Source: Atrichornis clamosus
Lineage: Eukaryota > Chordata > Aves > Passeriformes > Menuridae
Direction: 5' to 3'
Length of the DNA: 64,000 nt
Assembly: GCA_013400975.1 (NCBI GenBank)
Contig: WBMZ01011727.1
Span: 1 to 64,000 of the forward strand
The position numbers were made by a program, and so were the translations under genes. The notes under the pieces are model-generated. The model made no database searches, was not told the origin of the DNA, and saw only the letters and a list, made by a program, of their open reading frames with translations. Numbering within the stretch: position 1 is the stretch's first letter; each line of letters opens with the position of its first letter. Positions 1 through 10,725 of the stretch are shown here, piece after piece.

Positions 1-3000
1 TTCCCCTTTCCTTTTCCTTTTTTAAATGTATTTCTTCCTTCAGAGTGGACAGGCAAGGATTCCTTTCCAGCGTGTTAGTCAGAACAGGAGTTTGTTCCCT
101 TATCCATAACCAAAGTACAAAAACTTCATTAACCTGTTCCAGCAGGCATCCTGATGAAAATTAACATGTTCTTGCATACGTCCTGCACTTTAGTTCTGCT
201 TTGAGTGGTTCCCATATTCCTCTTCTCTGCAGTGTGCCCTCTGCAAACACCAGGGGTGGTTGGGTCCGACTGTCGGTGAAGGCACCGTAAGCAGTCAGGC
301 CAATGGCCACAGCACCCGTCCCTCTGTCTGCCTCAGATGGACAGGATGCCAGGATCAGGCATCCTTAAACATCTGCTGATGCTTCATCTTCAAAGCAGTG
401 TAGACGGACAAAAAGAAAGAAACAGCACTCCCCACATGACTCACAGGGTCTTTGCACTTCAATGTTCTCCCTTCCATCACAGCCTCTAGCAATGGACTAA
501 AAAAAAACCTGTGGTAGTTATTTTTGTCTTCAGAGTACAGCATGTTTGGTTGGTTGGTCTACTCAGTACTGCACTTAACTATTCCTTTTTGCCAGGAGTA
601 TCATGCTCTAAGTTTTCCTGTGACATTTTCCCCTCTTCTCTGTTGTGAGCATGACTACAGTGGGATTTACAAAGGGAGTTTAGTGCATACAGACGTGACA
701 GCAGGAGAAGGAGTTGAGGTGGTGTTAGTCTAAATAGTTTATTTCAAAACCATAGTGAGAAAGAGCTTCAAAAATCCCTGAAAGCTCTCTGAGAGACAGC
801 ATTTGGGAGCCAGGGGCTATTACCTTCATACTTCAGTAGAATCTCTTTGCTTTTATGTCACTGTTTCTAAAGAAAAAACAAGTTGAAGACAGGGAGAAAA
901 AACATCAATTCTGAGTGCCTTTCCCAGGCAAAATTTTACTGAAAGTTCATATAAGCAAGGACTTCCAGGCATGACAGCAAGAAACTTTTAACTCTTGTAC
1001 AGCACTTTCAACATCTTTTGGTGAGAAAGAATGGGATTGTATGCTGAAGCAAGAGGTGGCAACACAAATAGCTGCATTTCCACACTCTTCAATGAGTTCA
1101 ATGTGCTTTAGGTGATGTCACTGTCAAGGGTGAGCATCAAACATCTTTTATATAATTTTCTATGTTATGCAAGCAGGGTTCTTGCTGATTTCTTGTTTGC
1201 AGTGTGACTGTGCTAGTTAAAATATTACCTTCACTGTTAAAACTCCAAGAACATTTAGCAAAATATATATATCTCTCTTTATCAGTCTTTAAATTTTTAA
1301 AGGTCTTCATTCAAAAAAAGAATTTAAAAAATACATGTAGACTGGGAGAATGTGTATCTGCTTTAAAATTCTGCATTCTTCTTCACCTGCACTCACCAGC
1401 AATAAAAGGCAAATGAAATCCTGGTGCCACAAGCATGAAATTATGTCTGTACTGGGTGCTTTGGTGTGTTTAAGTCTGAATGCATCCTGTAGCCGTTTCA
1501 GCTGGTTTTCAGGTGAGCACAGCCCAGCACATGGGCCAGAAGGCAGCTGCTCTCTATTCCCACTCTTACTCCATATAGACAAAAAGAGATTGGGGGTTAT
1601 CCTTCCAAGTTATACTTCCAGGTTCCAGCTATCTGGAAGTCCATGCTCCCATTAATATGAGCAAAACTCAAAATTGGCCTCTCTGTAGCTGTTTTGACTC
1701 ATTTTTAAAAGATAAAGAACTTTTTTTGAAGGCTCTCCTCTCTACATAAAAGTACATGAAAGTTTTTTTGCTGTGTTCAGGAAAACACAGCCAGAGGTTC
1801 TCTTTAGTGCAGGTGTCTGATTCCCAGATTAACTTTTTCTAATTTGAATTTCAGATCTGCATGATGCTTCACTTTTACAATAGTCAAAACAAAATCTGTA
1901 GTAAAGGGAAAACAAAAAAAAGCATTAATATGTCCATCTTATATCCAGTTTATTTAACATCAGAACAGTAAATACAAATAAGATTTCTTGATTCTGGCAG
2001 TGCTAGAGCTGGTAAGACACAGCTACAACAGTCTATTAGTAGTTCTGGAATCCTGTGTGTGATGGGAAGCTGAAGGGTGGACATGAGCAATCTTCACATT
2101 CATTCTCCTAGATAATGACAATACAGTTAAAATAAAATGCTCCTGGTATAGCAGAGCAGCATCTGCATAAAAATAGAGCAACCCTGTGATTGTCAACTGA
2201 GAACTACGTTCCAATATTTGTAGTCTCATAACAAGTGAAATAAACAGTATCTTTTCATTAAAAAAAGGATGTGATCTTTGGTCAACACATTAAAATGTGC
2301 TTTAGTATTATTTTACAGTGGTACTGCTAAGATTATACAGCTTTTTAATATTATCAGGGTGAACACTCAAAAAATTAAAGTAACCTTACTGGTTTCAATG
2401 TGGGTAAAATTTCAGAGCAGAGGTGGTCCCCAACTCAGCAACTTAAAAAGACTGAATCCCAGCTGTCCCCTGGAATGGGTAGGAGGCAACAATCCATCTT
2501 CAGGTCCCTTCTCTTCCCTTTCATAATTTCTGTATGAGCACAGCACCTTCAAACACGCTGGGCTAAGCCCTTATTTAGTGGTCTACACTAAGAGCTCTGA
2601 ATGTCAAGTGACAACTTATTTAGACCCATCTGGTGTTTAATTGCCACATCTGAAAAGTGCAGCTAACATTGCTCAGTGCTCTCCTTCAATACCACAGCGA
2701 TGACTCGTTGTAAGGACATGGGTTATTAGGAAAAACCCTCTGTGAGAGCACAGGCCTTACCAGCAGGCTGACCTTTAAATCCAGGCACACATCCTAAAGA
2801 ACTTGTGCTCTTCACCAGCCCACGTGCTTTCCAAGCTTCTGCCCCCATCTAAAATTGAACAGCCACATCCACCTCACAGGCAATGAAACTTTTGTTAAAA
2901 GCTCACAAAAACTGTTCTGTGAAAGGGATCAGCCCTGGCCTCCTGCTGGGCCTTGCTGTGCAATTGTTTCACTCAACAACAACCTTGCCAAAACAGTCCA

Positions 3001-3249
3001 GTGCTCCCTGACCAACATTTCACTAACATTTCAGTTCCCACACTCCTCAACCCTCTCTACTTTCTTTCATCACTTAAGGGAAGAAAAAGAAAAAAAAAAG
3101 ATCCTGAAACAGGAGACAATACGTGATGGTATATATCTGCTTCTCTACTTCTGGTGCCTCTGCCAGGCTGCTTTGCAGGTAAATAAATACCTTCTGTAGA
3201 TTTGGTGTCCAAGCTTTCAATTCATATGAATTTCAGCAAGTGTAAGGCA
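1..3249. other. Region downstream of RERGL without a supported gene
   Basis: Only short, unrelated open frames occur here and none matches a family I recognise. The sequence is AT-rich with short A tracts, such as those near 1910 and 3090. I see no RNA gene or clear repeat. Confidence 0.6.
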
Positions 3250-3274
3250 CACGAGAATCTGAGTTACATACAAA

Positions 3275-3280
3275 TTTATT
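3275..3280 (-). terminator. Candidate polyadenylation signal AATAAA for RERGL
   Basis: The plus strand reads TTTATT, giving AATAAA in the direction of RERGL transcription. A GTGTG-containing stretch follows within about 30 bases, as expected of a downstream element. Other hexamers lie further away, for example near 1948-1953, so alternative ends are possible. Confidence 0.45.
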
Positions 3281-3408
3281 ATTACATGAAGCTGCTGTAC
3301 TCTGCTTTTCTCTAGTGCAAATGTTTTAGCACACAAAAAACCAACTACTTCTCAGAATCCTAAGTAAGGTTTTGATCAGCAAGGCTGAGTTTACTGGAAA
3401 TCAGGTGG

Positions 3409-3507
3409 CACTTAGTGACATGGTTTAGTGATGGACTCGGCAGCGTTAGGTTAATGGTTGGATTTGATGATCTTAAGGGCCTTTTCCAACCTAAGTGATT
3501 CTGTGAA
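3409..3507 (+). mobile_element. CR1 LINE 3' end fragment
   Basis: The stretch contains the diagnostic CR1 3' terminus: GGTTGGATTTGATGATCTTA, then TTTTCCAACCTAAGTGATTC and TGTGA. CR1 elements are typically truncated at the 5' end and end in a short ATTCTATGA-type repeat, which fits here. It lies antisense to RERGL. Confidence 0.9.
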
Positions 3508-3820
3508 ATAACTGTTTCTACTTCAGTTGCACCTAGAAGCTCTATCCAAGACCATCTTGGTGTCGAGTAAATACTGCTGCCCTGGAGCAGCTCACAGTTT
3601 AAGCAGCACAGCCCTAAACACAGCAAATCTGTAGCAGAACTTGAAATAGAAGGTCAGGTCTTCTGGATCTAGACCATCCATTTGACCACACTATCTCCCA
3701 CCTTTGGATTCTACTGTCTTACTCCTCCAGATATTGACCTTTGGAGGAAATTCACTGAAGCCCAAGAGCTGCATCTGCTGCATTATTTCAGCTTGTTCCA
3801 ACGTCCAGACTAACCACCCC

Positions 3821-4103
3821 TTACACAGATTTCCTTCTCTTTCCAAACACGTTGTTGATTAACTTGGCCATGGACTTGGATCCACTTGGTCGTCTCTTTT
3901 CCTTCACTTTGAAATTTGAAGTGATGTTCCTCAGGACTTTGGTGAACATTGCCACAACCTCCTGATAATGTTCTGCTGCAGAGAGTTCACAGAATTGGCA
4001 CTTGTTATCTATTGCCAGCTTCTGTCCTTCATCCCAGCCAACTTCTCTCATGTGGCATAAATCCTGTTTATTGCCAACCAAAAATATGGATGACTCGACC
4101 ATT
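3821..4103 (-). CDS. RERGL: RERGL terminal coding exon 5 (NKQD, SAA, basic tail, stop)
   Basis: The first base completes Lys111, then codons run from Met112 to Val204 and a TAA stop (3821-3823). The exon contains the guanine-specificity motif NKQD (122-125), the SAA counterpart of SAK (152-154), and a Lys/Arg-rich C-terminus ([11 protein letters not shown] and KRRKSV) with no cysteine near the end. The acceptor is TTTCATTTCAG. Confidence 0.96.
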
Positions 4104-7100
4104 CTGAAATGAAAAAGGTTCCAATTAAACAAATGTTACAACATTGTGTTGTATATTCAGTGTGTATTAAAAAATATGTATGTTCAGGATAACAGGCATT
4201 GCAAAAAAAACCCCAAAAAGAACTAACCAGCCCCCTAACCTTGCCAGGAAGAGTTCTGGTTTTCCATTTGCCAAAGTCAAATGTCAAAGGATTTTCCAGA
4301 CAAGCAAGTCTCTGTCGGCAGGTTTTCATTTTGTTTTCTCTATTCGCTGAATTAATGCATTTTTAATCCACTGCTGTTTCCATACTCGATACTGGCTGAG
4401 TGTGTTGTCAGCACCTGGACTTCATGAAGAAGCAGGCTGATCCTTATCTCCATTTGTAGGAAACAGAGTCCAAGAGCTACATCAGTGTCAGTGGCACAAC
4501 TCAGAATAAAACACAGGAAAAGTAATTCCAAGCTTCTGGTAAAATTACTTCTTTCAGAGAAACCTTAATTCAGAAAGTTCAGCAGTAAAATAAACAGAAA
4601 AGTCTTTTTTGTTTTACTCCACTTCTGATATAAGAAAAGGATTTCACTCTTTCATTTAGAAAACACCTCAGCTGAGTGCTGCAGCAGCACACACCCCGAC
4701 ACAGGCTCACACCTGGAGCTCTGGTAGTTCATTTTGAAAGTAGTTTCTTTCTTACTCCATGGCCGCCCATGTCCACAAATGATGTTGGGGTCACTGCTAA
4801 AGGCAGTTCAGGAGACATTTGTGGTATGACTTTCATTTGTTTTGGGAAATGCTTTCTTCAGCGCCCAGATTGGTGCATCTCCACTGGTAATCAACTGGGA
4901 GAGTAAAAGCACTGACTGGTTATGCCAGCCATGTAAATCAAAGCAGGTTTATGGCAATTATTTAAATATTAGTTCTGGGAGAAATAAGAACAAAAATCCT
5001 GATGCCCTTGGGTTTGGATGCAGCGAAATAGATTACAATTTGCTATTTTCCTTTTAATTTCTTTCCAATTTTACATTTTTCCTTCAGGTACCTTGCTGCT
5101 GGCATTGGATGCTGCTGGATTTTAATTGCTGGGGTGCAATTGGGACGCCTGCAAGCTCATAGAAATGTCCTCAGTTTTTCTGTGTGTGTTTGCTGAGGGG
5201 AAAAATAATAATAATGCCTCTTACTTTTTACAAACTCCAATGTGAGACTCTCGGATCCTGTACAGCAGGGCTTTTGCAAAGGCAAAGGAGGCTCTGTTGC
5301 TGATGTCGTAAACAATGATGAATCCATCAGCCCAGTGCAGCTCGTCTGTGAGGGACAGCTTCCCCCGCTGGGCCTGAAAGTTCAAATTCACAGGCAAAAA
5401 GAATGTTACTGCTGTCACTTCACAGCGTTTTCTTTGTCACTGTCGATGTGAGAACATTGTATCTTTTATTGTAAAAGATGTTTAATAGGTCTAGGAGCTG
5501 CTGAATTCAGGTGAGTGCTGCTCCAAAAGCCTAATAAATAACCAGCACTTAACACGGCACTTTGGATCACTGAAAGGTTCATTTTGAAACATTTACGCTT
5601 TGTTTAAGCAGTAAAATTCCATAACCTGTGCAGCCATTGCTCATGCTGAATATTCTTCAGGTTTACATGAGAATGAAACATTCAGGAGCCATCAATATTT
5701 GTGCACTTTCTGGTTATAGCTCTGGTTTTCATGTTCCTAATATTCATTAAGTGAGCTTAATGACTTTCCTCATTTGGTTGTTTTTTTTTTTTCTTGGAAT
5801 CACTCAAGGTTCAAACACTAATTATCCATATGTTAAATTTCTAGAGAGCAAGAAAAAAAATCTCCTTTCAATCTGCAGTTGAGTTTAATAAAACCAATGA
5901 CAAAAGTCACTCAAGTGATAATAGGGTTGTGCTAATCCTTGAGACTCTTCACCCCAAGAAACTCTCACACTTCTGATTTCCAGAAAGCAGCAGCTGCAAA
6001 CTGTCCCATGAACCAAAGGAATGTAATTTCAAAACTATTTTAAATTCACTTATCCCTGCACGTGATTTGGCAGCAGCTAGCAAGACAATGTGACCCAAAA
6101 TAGATAAAATGCATGAAGCTGATCAGGAAAAAAAAAAAAAGAAGGAGAAGAAAAAGGCAACTCTTCCTTCCCCAGTCTGGTCTTTTCTTGGGACCTCTTT
6201 TCTTCTCCAGCTTCCATGTGGGAGTGGTTTACTGTGATTAAGTTTTAATGGTCAGTGTGTACCAGCTGCACGACAGCTTTCCTTGGAAAAGGAAAATGTT
6301 CTGTGGATGCAAGTCTTACTTCCAGGCCTGTCTACTTTGACCATTTCTGCAGCCATCTGATAAACTGCTTGCTTTATAATCTAAATTTATCCATCTAGGG
6401 TATATGAGAGAACTGTATGTAATCCAGTAACTCTTCTATGTATTTACCTCTGTAAAGCAAAAGTGGCAAATTATTTCTGTTAGTAATGTTCCAAAATGCA
6501 AAAGCATTTCCAGAAAACTTAAGCAATGAAAGTCTTCTTCCGTGAAATGAGAAAATACTCAGCAGTTCTGAGCCACAGAAACTATAAAATATCAGTCTCT
6601 AAAAAAATCAAAACAGCAGGAATTCCTTTGTAAAGCTTTGTAACCCCTTAACCTGTTAACCAAATACACAGGTAGAATGAAGAACAGCCTTTCTTTGCCC
6701 TCCTCCCACCAGTTCTTACCTGGGAACAAGGGTCATAAATTTCCAGGTGTATCTGCCTCCCATCCAGGCACAAATGTTTAGTGTAGATGCATTCTAAAAG
6801 ATACACAGCATACAACGAAAATCAGTGATACTGGTGGAGGTGACAGTGAAAAGAAAAGGCAGCAACAGTGAAATCTGATAATTCTGAGGGTTTCTTGAGC
6901 ACTGTTTGTTTGGTTGGGGTTTTTGTCTCTGATTTGGTTTGGTTTTTTTGCAGGTGAGGAGGATGGTTTGATGTTGGTTTTTTTGGTTTTTTTCATGGCT
7001 TGTTTTGTGGTTTTTGTTTTGTTGATGTTGTGTTCATAGTGTTGTTGACCGGTTGCTTGCTTTTTTTTTTCTTTTGGAACACACACTGGAAGCAAACCTA

Positions 7101-9364
7101 TTTACTTTTGCAACAACCAACCCCTTAGGCAGACCAACACCATTTCACTGTGGTGTTCCCATCGAAGCTTTGGTGCATGGATACTTTCAGATGTTGGTTT
7201 TCCTCTTCCAAAATGTAGACTATGAGATACACAATCCTCACAATCAGCTAAATGTTGATGATCACTCAGCTTGATACCAAGGCTCAGGATTAGGAAAGTA
7301 GGCAGCCAGATCATCTGCAGATCTGACTGTGCACAAATGTCATTATTTAGCAATAATGTTTATTTACCATGGCTTGTGGTGCTTTAAGAGTTCTCCTACT
7401 AAGAGTATTTTCAGGATCATGTCCTTGGGATCTAGTCCAAAAATATTTCTGTAGTGTCAGTTCTCAGATCAGGGACTCTCCACCAGCACTTACAGCACTG
7501 GGGAGCTCTACTGCAGACACAGCCTCTCTATTATTTTAAACAGCAGGATGTTCTAAGCAAGTGCAACCAGTTTGTGTTCATGACACAAATCGTCAGCAGA
7601 CTTTCTACAGCATAATTTGCCATTGTCTCAACTACAGAGACAAGAACTGGTGATAGAACTACGGAAAATACCCTTAAAACTGTGTAATGAGGGATAGCTC
7701 CATGACCTCTGGAACTTGGCCTCTACCGCTCAGCACCCTGTTCATTTAAGCATTCTCCATGCACATCTTAAGAGTTCATCTGATGATGAACTATCAGTCC
7801 CAAGCATCTCAGGGTACAAAATCTGCATCCCAGGGTAGAAGATCTGCAGCCCCTTGGTTGTTTCCATCATTAAACAAAATTTTCATTAATATTTTGACTC
7901 TACTAACAGTGGTATCATCTTTTTGTTACCACCTTTATTTCCACTTTCCTTATCTCTAGAAATAGTGCTAAACTTATCTTCCAGCAAACATTTGTTAACA
8001 AAGGAAAATGTTCTGGGGCCTTGACATGCCTTTTCCAGGACTTGCAGTACTGGGCGCTCAGAACAGGGAAATCTGGGTTTTTTTGTAGGTGGCTTGGAAC
8101 ACACGTGGAGCACAGGGAGCACCACATAATTTACATGTGACAGCTTAGACCTAGAGCAGCCACCCGGGGCACAAACTCTCCGTGTTTGTATAGTAATAAA
8201 TACTGTTAGAACATTTATGTACAACTAACTCTTCCTTCAGGATATATTAATTTGAATGCATTCAACACCATCCTTCTATTTATTTCCAGTACTTCTATTT
8301 TCTTTGTTATTTATGGATCACTAGAAGTTACTCCGATTCCTGCGGAAAAAAAAAGGTGTTTGTGGAAACAGTCCTCCCCTTTAGCGGGGAAAGTGAGGTA
8401 GACGGCCATCTCTGTGCCTGGCTAAGTTGTGGGACTTCCGCCACCTCAGCTGGGGCGGCAGCACACTTCCAGAGTTACTTTTGTATCAGCTAAACAGTAT
8501 TCCTACCCGGGACGTGAAAGTTCAAGCCCTGCTTTGCCACCTTCCAAGAGCTTTGAAGTGTCCTAAGGATCAGCGTTCGTTCCGGCACGAACGTGACATT
8601 GTATCCTCTGACATTCTATCCTCTGTACAGCCAGGCTTTCCACAAAGCAATCAAACGCCGCATTCCTGCTTCACTGGGGGCTTCGCATCATGCTCTGATA
8701 AAGATTCAGTTTTATCTCTCCTCTGGAGTCGAGGAGGGAACATTCCGTAGAACAGGTGCTGGTGTTTTTTTTTTTTTTCTAGTGTATTTTTTCACTCTCT
8801 CCATCTCCCCTCTGCTTGAGCTGACTCCAATTCACACTCGCAGCCCTGTTCTCGTCCCTTCCCCAGCTGCTTTGCGAGGAGCCCCTCGCCAGCCCCTCGC
8901 TCCGGAGCGATCCCTCCCCCGATGCCCGGCTCGCCTGTTCCCCGCCCCTGAGCTTTCCCTCAGCCAGGACCTTCCGCCGATAACCGAGCGGAAGCTTAAA
9001 TCTTTCCGAAAAGTTCTGCCGCACGGCGTTTTTACCCCTTTTCTTCATCACATAAGTGCTCGAAGCGTTGCATCTTGCGCTCCCCGGGGAACTCTCCCTC
9101 CCTCCATCCCTCGCTCCATCCCTCACTCCATCCCTCCCTGGGGAGCCCGCGGCGCTCACCGGCGTTGGACGCGTATTCCCCGATGAACCTCCGGGTCAGG
9201 AACCGCACCGCCAGCGCTGAGGGAGGGAAGCAGAGCCAGGTTTAGCGGGGCCGCGCCTCCCCCTCCTCCAAACCCACGCACAGGCCGGGCAGCCCCTGGC
9301 TTTCCCCCTTACCCGACTTGCCGGCTCCGCTGCCGCCCAGCACGGCCACCTTCACCTCGGCCAT
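3821..9364 (-). CDS. RERGL: RERGL, Ras-related and estrogen-regulated growth inhibitor-like protein (complete, 5 coding exons)
   Basis: Joining five minus-strand exons gives a 204-residue small GTPase-like protein, close to the roughly 205 residues I know for mammalian RERGL. The N-terminus [11 protein letters not shown], the segments FIGEYASN and ELHWADGF, and the tail [17 protein letters not shown] are typical of RERGL. Seen motifs, in Ras-like numbering: P-loop G10-GSGAG-K16-S17, NKQD at 122-125, SAA at 152-154. Odd residues: Ras Thr35 is Asn35, and the DTAGQ switch II motif reads DPCSQ (57-61), so Gly60 is lost while Gln61 remains. The tail is basic and has no CAAX prenylation box, as expected for the RERG group. 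All four introns obey GT-AG with matching phases (96, 2366, 1346 and 1121 bp), so the gene looks intact. Biochemical function is poorly known; a weak or unconventional nucleotide switch is inferred. RERG itself is a less close match because it keeps DTAGQ. Confidence 0.96.
4104..5224 (-). other. RERGL intron 4
   Basis: The intron is bounded by GTAAGAG and TTTCATTTCAG on the minus strand and is 1121 bp long. I see no further exon or recognisable repeat inside. Confidence 0.85.
5225..5373 (-). CDS. RERGL: RERGL coding exon 4 (switch II to alpha-3)
   Basis: This 149-bp exon encodes residues 62-110 plus two bases of codon 111. Recognisable segments are [26 protein letters not shown] and [15 protein letters not shown]. 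The acceptor is TTTCAG|GCC and the donor is AA|GTAAGAG. The frame would read straight into a TAA just past the donor, so splicing to exon 5 is required. Confidence 0.95.
5374..6719 (-). other. RERGL intron 3
   Basis: The intron is bounded by GTAAGAAC and GAACTTTCAG on the minus strand and is 1346 bp long. A homopurine run lies at about 6125-6158. Nothing else is supported. Confidence 0.85.
6720..6793 (-). CDS. RERGL: RERGL coding exon 3 (beta-2/beta-3 and DPCSQ)
   Basis: This 74-bp exon begins with AA, completing Glu37, and ends with the CAG of Gln61 before GTAAGAAC. It encodes [11 protein letters not shown] and [13 protein letters not shown]. The DPCSQ motif replaces the Ras DTAGQ motif. 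The acceptor is TATCTTTTAG. Confidence 0.94.
6794..9159 (-). other. RERGL intron 2
   Basis: This is the longest intron at 2366 bp, bounded by GTGAGC and TATCTTTTAG on the minus strand. Its exon-2 end lies inside the CpG-rich promoter region. A GGTTTT-rich low-complexity tract occupies about 6905-7060. No additional exon is needed, because exons 2 and 3 join in phase and match the family without a gap. Confidence 0.85.
6905..7060. repeat. G/T low-complexity tract (GGTTTT-like)
   Basis: The plus strand is almost free of A and C here, with repeated GGTTTTTTT and GTTTTG blocks. The minus-strand open frame over it is Lys/Thr/Asn-rich composition noise. Confidence 0.7.
9160..9216 (-). CDS. RERGL: RERGL coding exon 2 (alpha-1 and switch I)
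   Basis: This 57-bp exon encodes [18 protein letters not shown] flanked by split codons. The acceptor CCCTCAG is preceded by a pyrimidine tract (TGCTTCCCTCCCTCAG) and the donor is G|GTGAGC. It is too short to stand out as an open frame and was found by joining phase and homology. It holds switch I, where Ras D33-P34-T35 is replaced by A33-S34-N35. Confidence 0.94.
9313..9364 (-). CDS. RERGL: RERGL coding exon 1 (start codon and P-loop)
   Basis: This exon encodes residues 1-17 plus the first base of codon 18. It carries beta-1 and the P-loop GGSGAGKS. The ATG (9362-9364) sits in a strong Kozak context, with G at -3 and G at +4. The frame stays open upstream with other ATGs, but homology starts at this Met, so it was chosen. 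The donor reads G|GTAAGG at 9312. Confidence 0.95.
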
Positions 9365-9620
9365 GCCGCCGCCGCGCCGCGACCGCCGCCTCCGACCCTT
9401 TAAAGCGCCTCCGGCGACACCGCCCCGCATCCCGCATCCTACATCCCACATCCCGCCTCCTCCCGGCTCCCCCGCCCCGGCGCCGAGGGAGGGACAGCTC
9501 CCCGAGGCGGGGCCGGGGGGTTTCAGCTTCTCCGAGAGGCGCCTTCGTCCTCCTCATCTTCTTCACAAGTCCCTCAGCCTCGTCCGCCGCCGCGCAAACT
9601 TTCTGCAGGTCGCCTTCCTG

Positions 9621-9643
9621 CCTCCTCCTCCTCCTCCTCCTCC
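9621..9643 (+). repeat. (CCT)n microsatellite
   Basis: There are more than seven uninterrupted CCT units at the upstream edge of the CpG island. On the RERGL sense strand this is a polypurine AGG tract. Confidence 0.9.
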
Positions 9644-9660
9644 CCTCAATGCGGTCAGGA

Positions 9661-10421
9661 ACTAAGGGGAAAAAGGAGAAAAAACCAGATGCGGATGGGG
9701 AGTGTTTGTCTGTTCTTGCTCTAAGTTTGTTTTGCAAGCTTGTCATCATTTTGTACCAAAGAATGGGAAAGAGAAGAAAAGAAAGGGATTATTTTTTAAC
9801 TTTCTGTGTTTCTGGGGGTAACTTGCTAAGAATAAGTGTTTTACACTTGTCTGGAGTTCTCTGCCCCGGGTTTCAACACTCCCATCCCATTACTCACTAA
9901 ACCTCTGATCTCATAAAAAAAAAAAAACTTCTGCGGGCTTGCCTTTTTATGCCTGTAAATGTTTTTATTGAGTTTAAATTCAAAGGTTTGTGGTGCATGG
10001 TGTTCAGCTGAGGCTTACAATACACCAGTGAAACAGGAAAATGTGAAATAGCAAAATACTACATACATGGAAGTTGAGGCAGAAAGGGCTAGCCTCACTG
10101 AAAAGACACCCTGTGCCTGCTGTACCTCTTTGATTTTAGTCTCCTCAAGTGCTCTCTATTGGCTGTTTAGTTCTGAAAGTGCACAAAATACTTCTGTGCA
10201 AAGGTGTGGTTCACCGGTAAATAAGAGGTTGCTTTAACATCCAGGTTACACTTGCATACTTATTCTGTTCATGTTTGTGGAAATGCTTAGAGCAGAACAT
10301 GTATTTAAGAATAAACAGACAGAGGCAACTTGGCTCCAAAGTCTTTGATGTAAAAGTTGCTGGTGGCTGGAGGTGTGATCAGGGGTTACCTCTAATCTGC
10401 TTTATGGAGGTTTTTTCTCAG
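9661..10421. other. Upstream flank of the RERGL promoter, no gene seen
   Basis: The sequence returns to AT-rich composition and includes a 12-base A run near 9915. I see no exon, RNA gene or repeat family. Confidence 0.6.
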
Positions 10422-10725
10422 AGTCAGAGAATAATAGAATGATTTGGGTTGAAAGGTACCTTTGAGGTCATCAAGTTCCAACCCCCTGCCATGGAAGTGC
10501 CACCTTCCACTCTCCCAGATTACTCCAGACCCCGTCCAACTTGGCCTTGGACACTTCCAGGGATGGGGCAGCCACAGCTTCTCTGGGAAGCTTGTGCCAG
10601 GGCCTCACCACCCTCACAGTAAAGAATTTTTTCCTAATATCCAATCTAAGCCTACTCTGTTTTCTTTTGAAGCCATTCCCCCTTGTCCTGTTCTGCTATG
10701 TCTGGCTCACAAGACAAAAGTTACT
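10422..10725 (-). mobile_element. CR1 LINE 3' fragment
   Basis: Read on the minus strand this is a CR1 3' region. On the plus strand one sees AATAGAATGATTTGGGTTGA, then ACACTTCCAGGGATGGGGCA, then AGTAAAGAATTTTTTCCTAA and CCCCCTTGTCCTGTTCTGCT, in the order expected for inverted CR1. Divergence is modest. It is truncated at the 5' end. Confidence 0.93.

Larger units (their letters stand above)
3250..3820 (-). other. RERGL: Probable 3'UTR of RERGL
   Basis: The first good AATAAA hexamer on the minus strand after the stop lies about 540 bases downstream, followed by a short GT-rich stretch near 3255. This suggests a 3'UTR of roughly 560-570 bases. It contains a CR1 fragment in antisense (3409-3507). 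The exact 3' end is inferred and not supported by transcript data. Confidence 0.45.
8830..9660 (-). promoter_or_regulatory. CpG-island promoter region of RERGL
   Basis: G+C and CpG density rise sharply over this stretch compared with the AT-rich flanks. It covers coding exons 1 and 2 and about 300 bases upstream of the ATG. A (CCT)n tract lies at its outer edge (9621-9643). On the minus strand a TTTAAA lies 35 bases before the ATG, but I do not call it a TATA box. The transcription start cannot be fixed from sequence alone. Confidence 0.65.

Noticed and set aside
8593..9186. 197-codon plus-strand open frame antisense to RERGL exon 2
   Set aside because: It is Pro/Arg/Ser-rich and lies largely in the CpG island, where stop codons are rare. 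There is no known domain and it overlaps a real exon on the other strand.
9399..9404. TTTAAA as a TATA box for RERGL
   Set aside because: It lies 35 bases before the ATG, which would leave almost no 5'UTR, and CpG-island promoters usually lack TATA boxes.
9309..9749. 146-codon minus frame over the RERGL first exon
   Set aside because: It is in a different frame from RERGL and is Arg-rich from GC-rich sequence. The RERGL frame explains the region.
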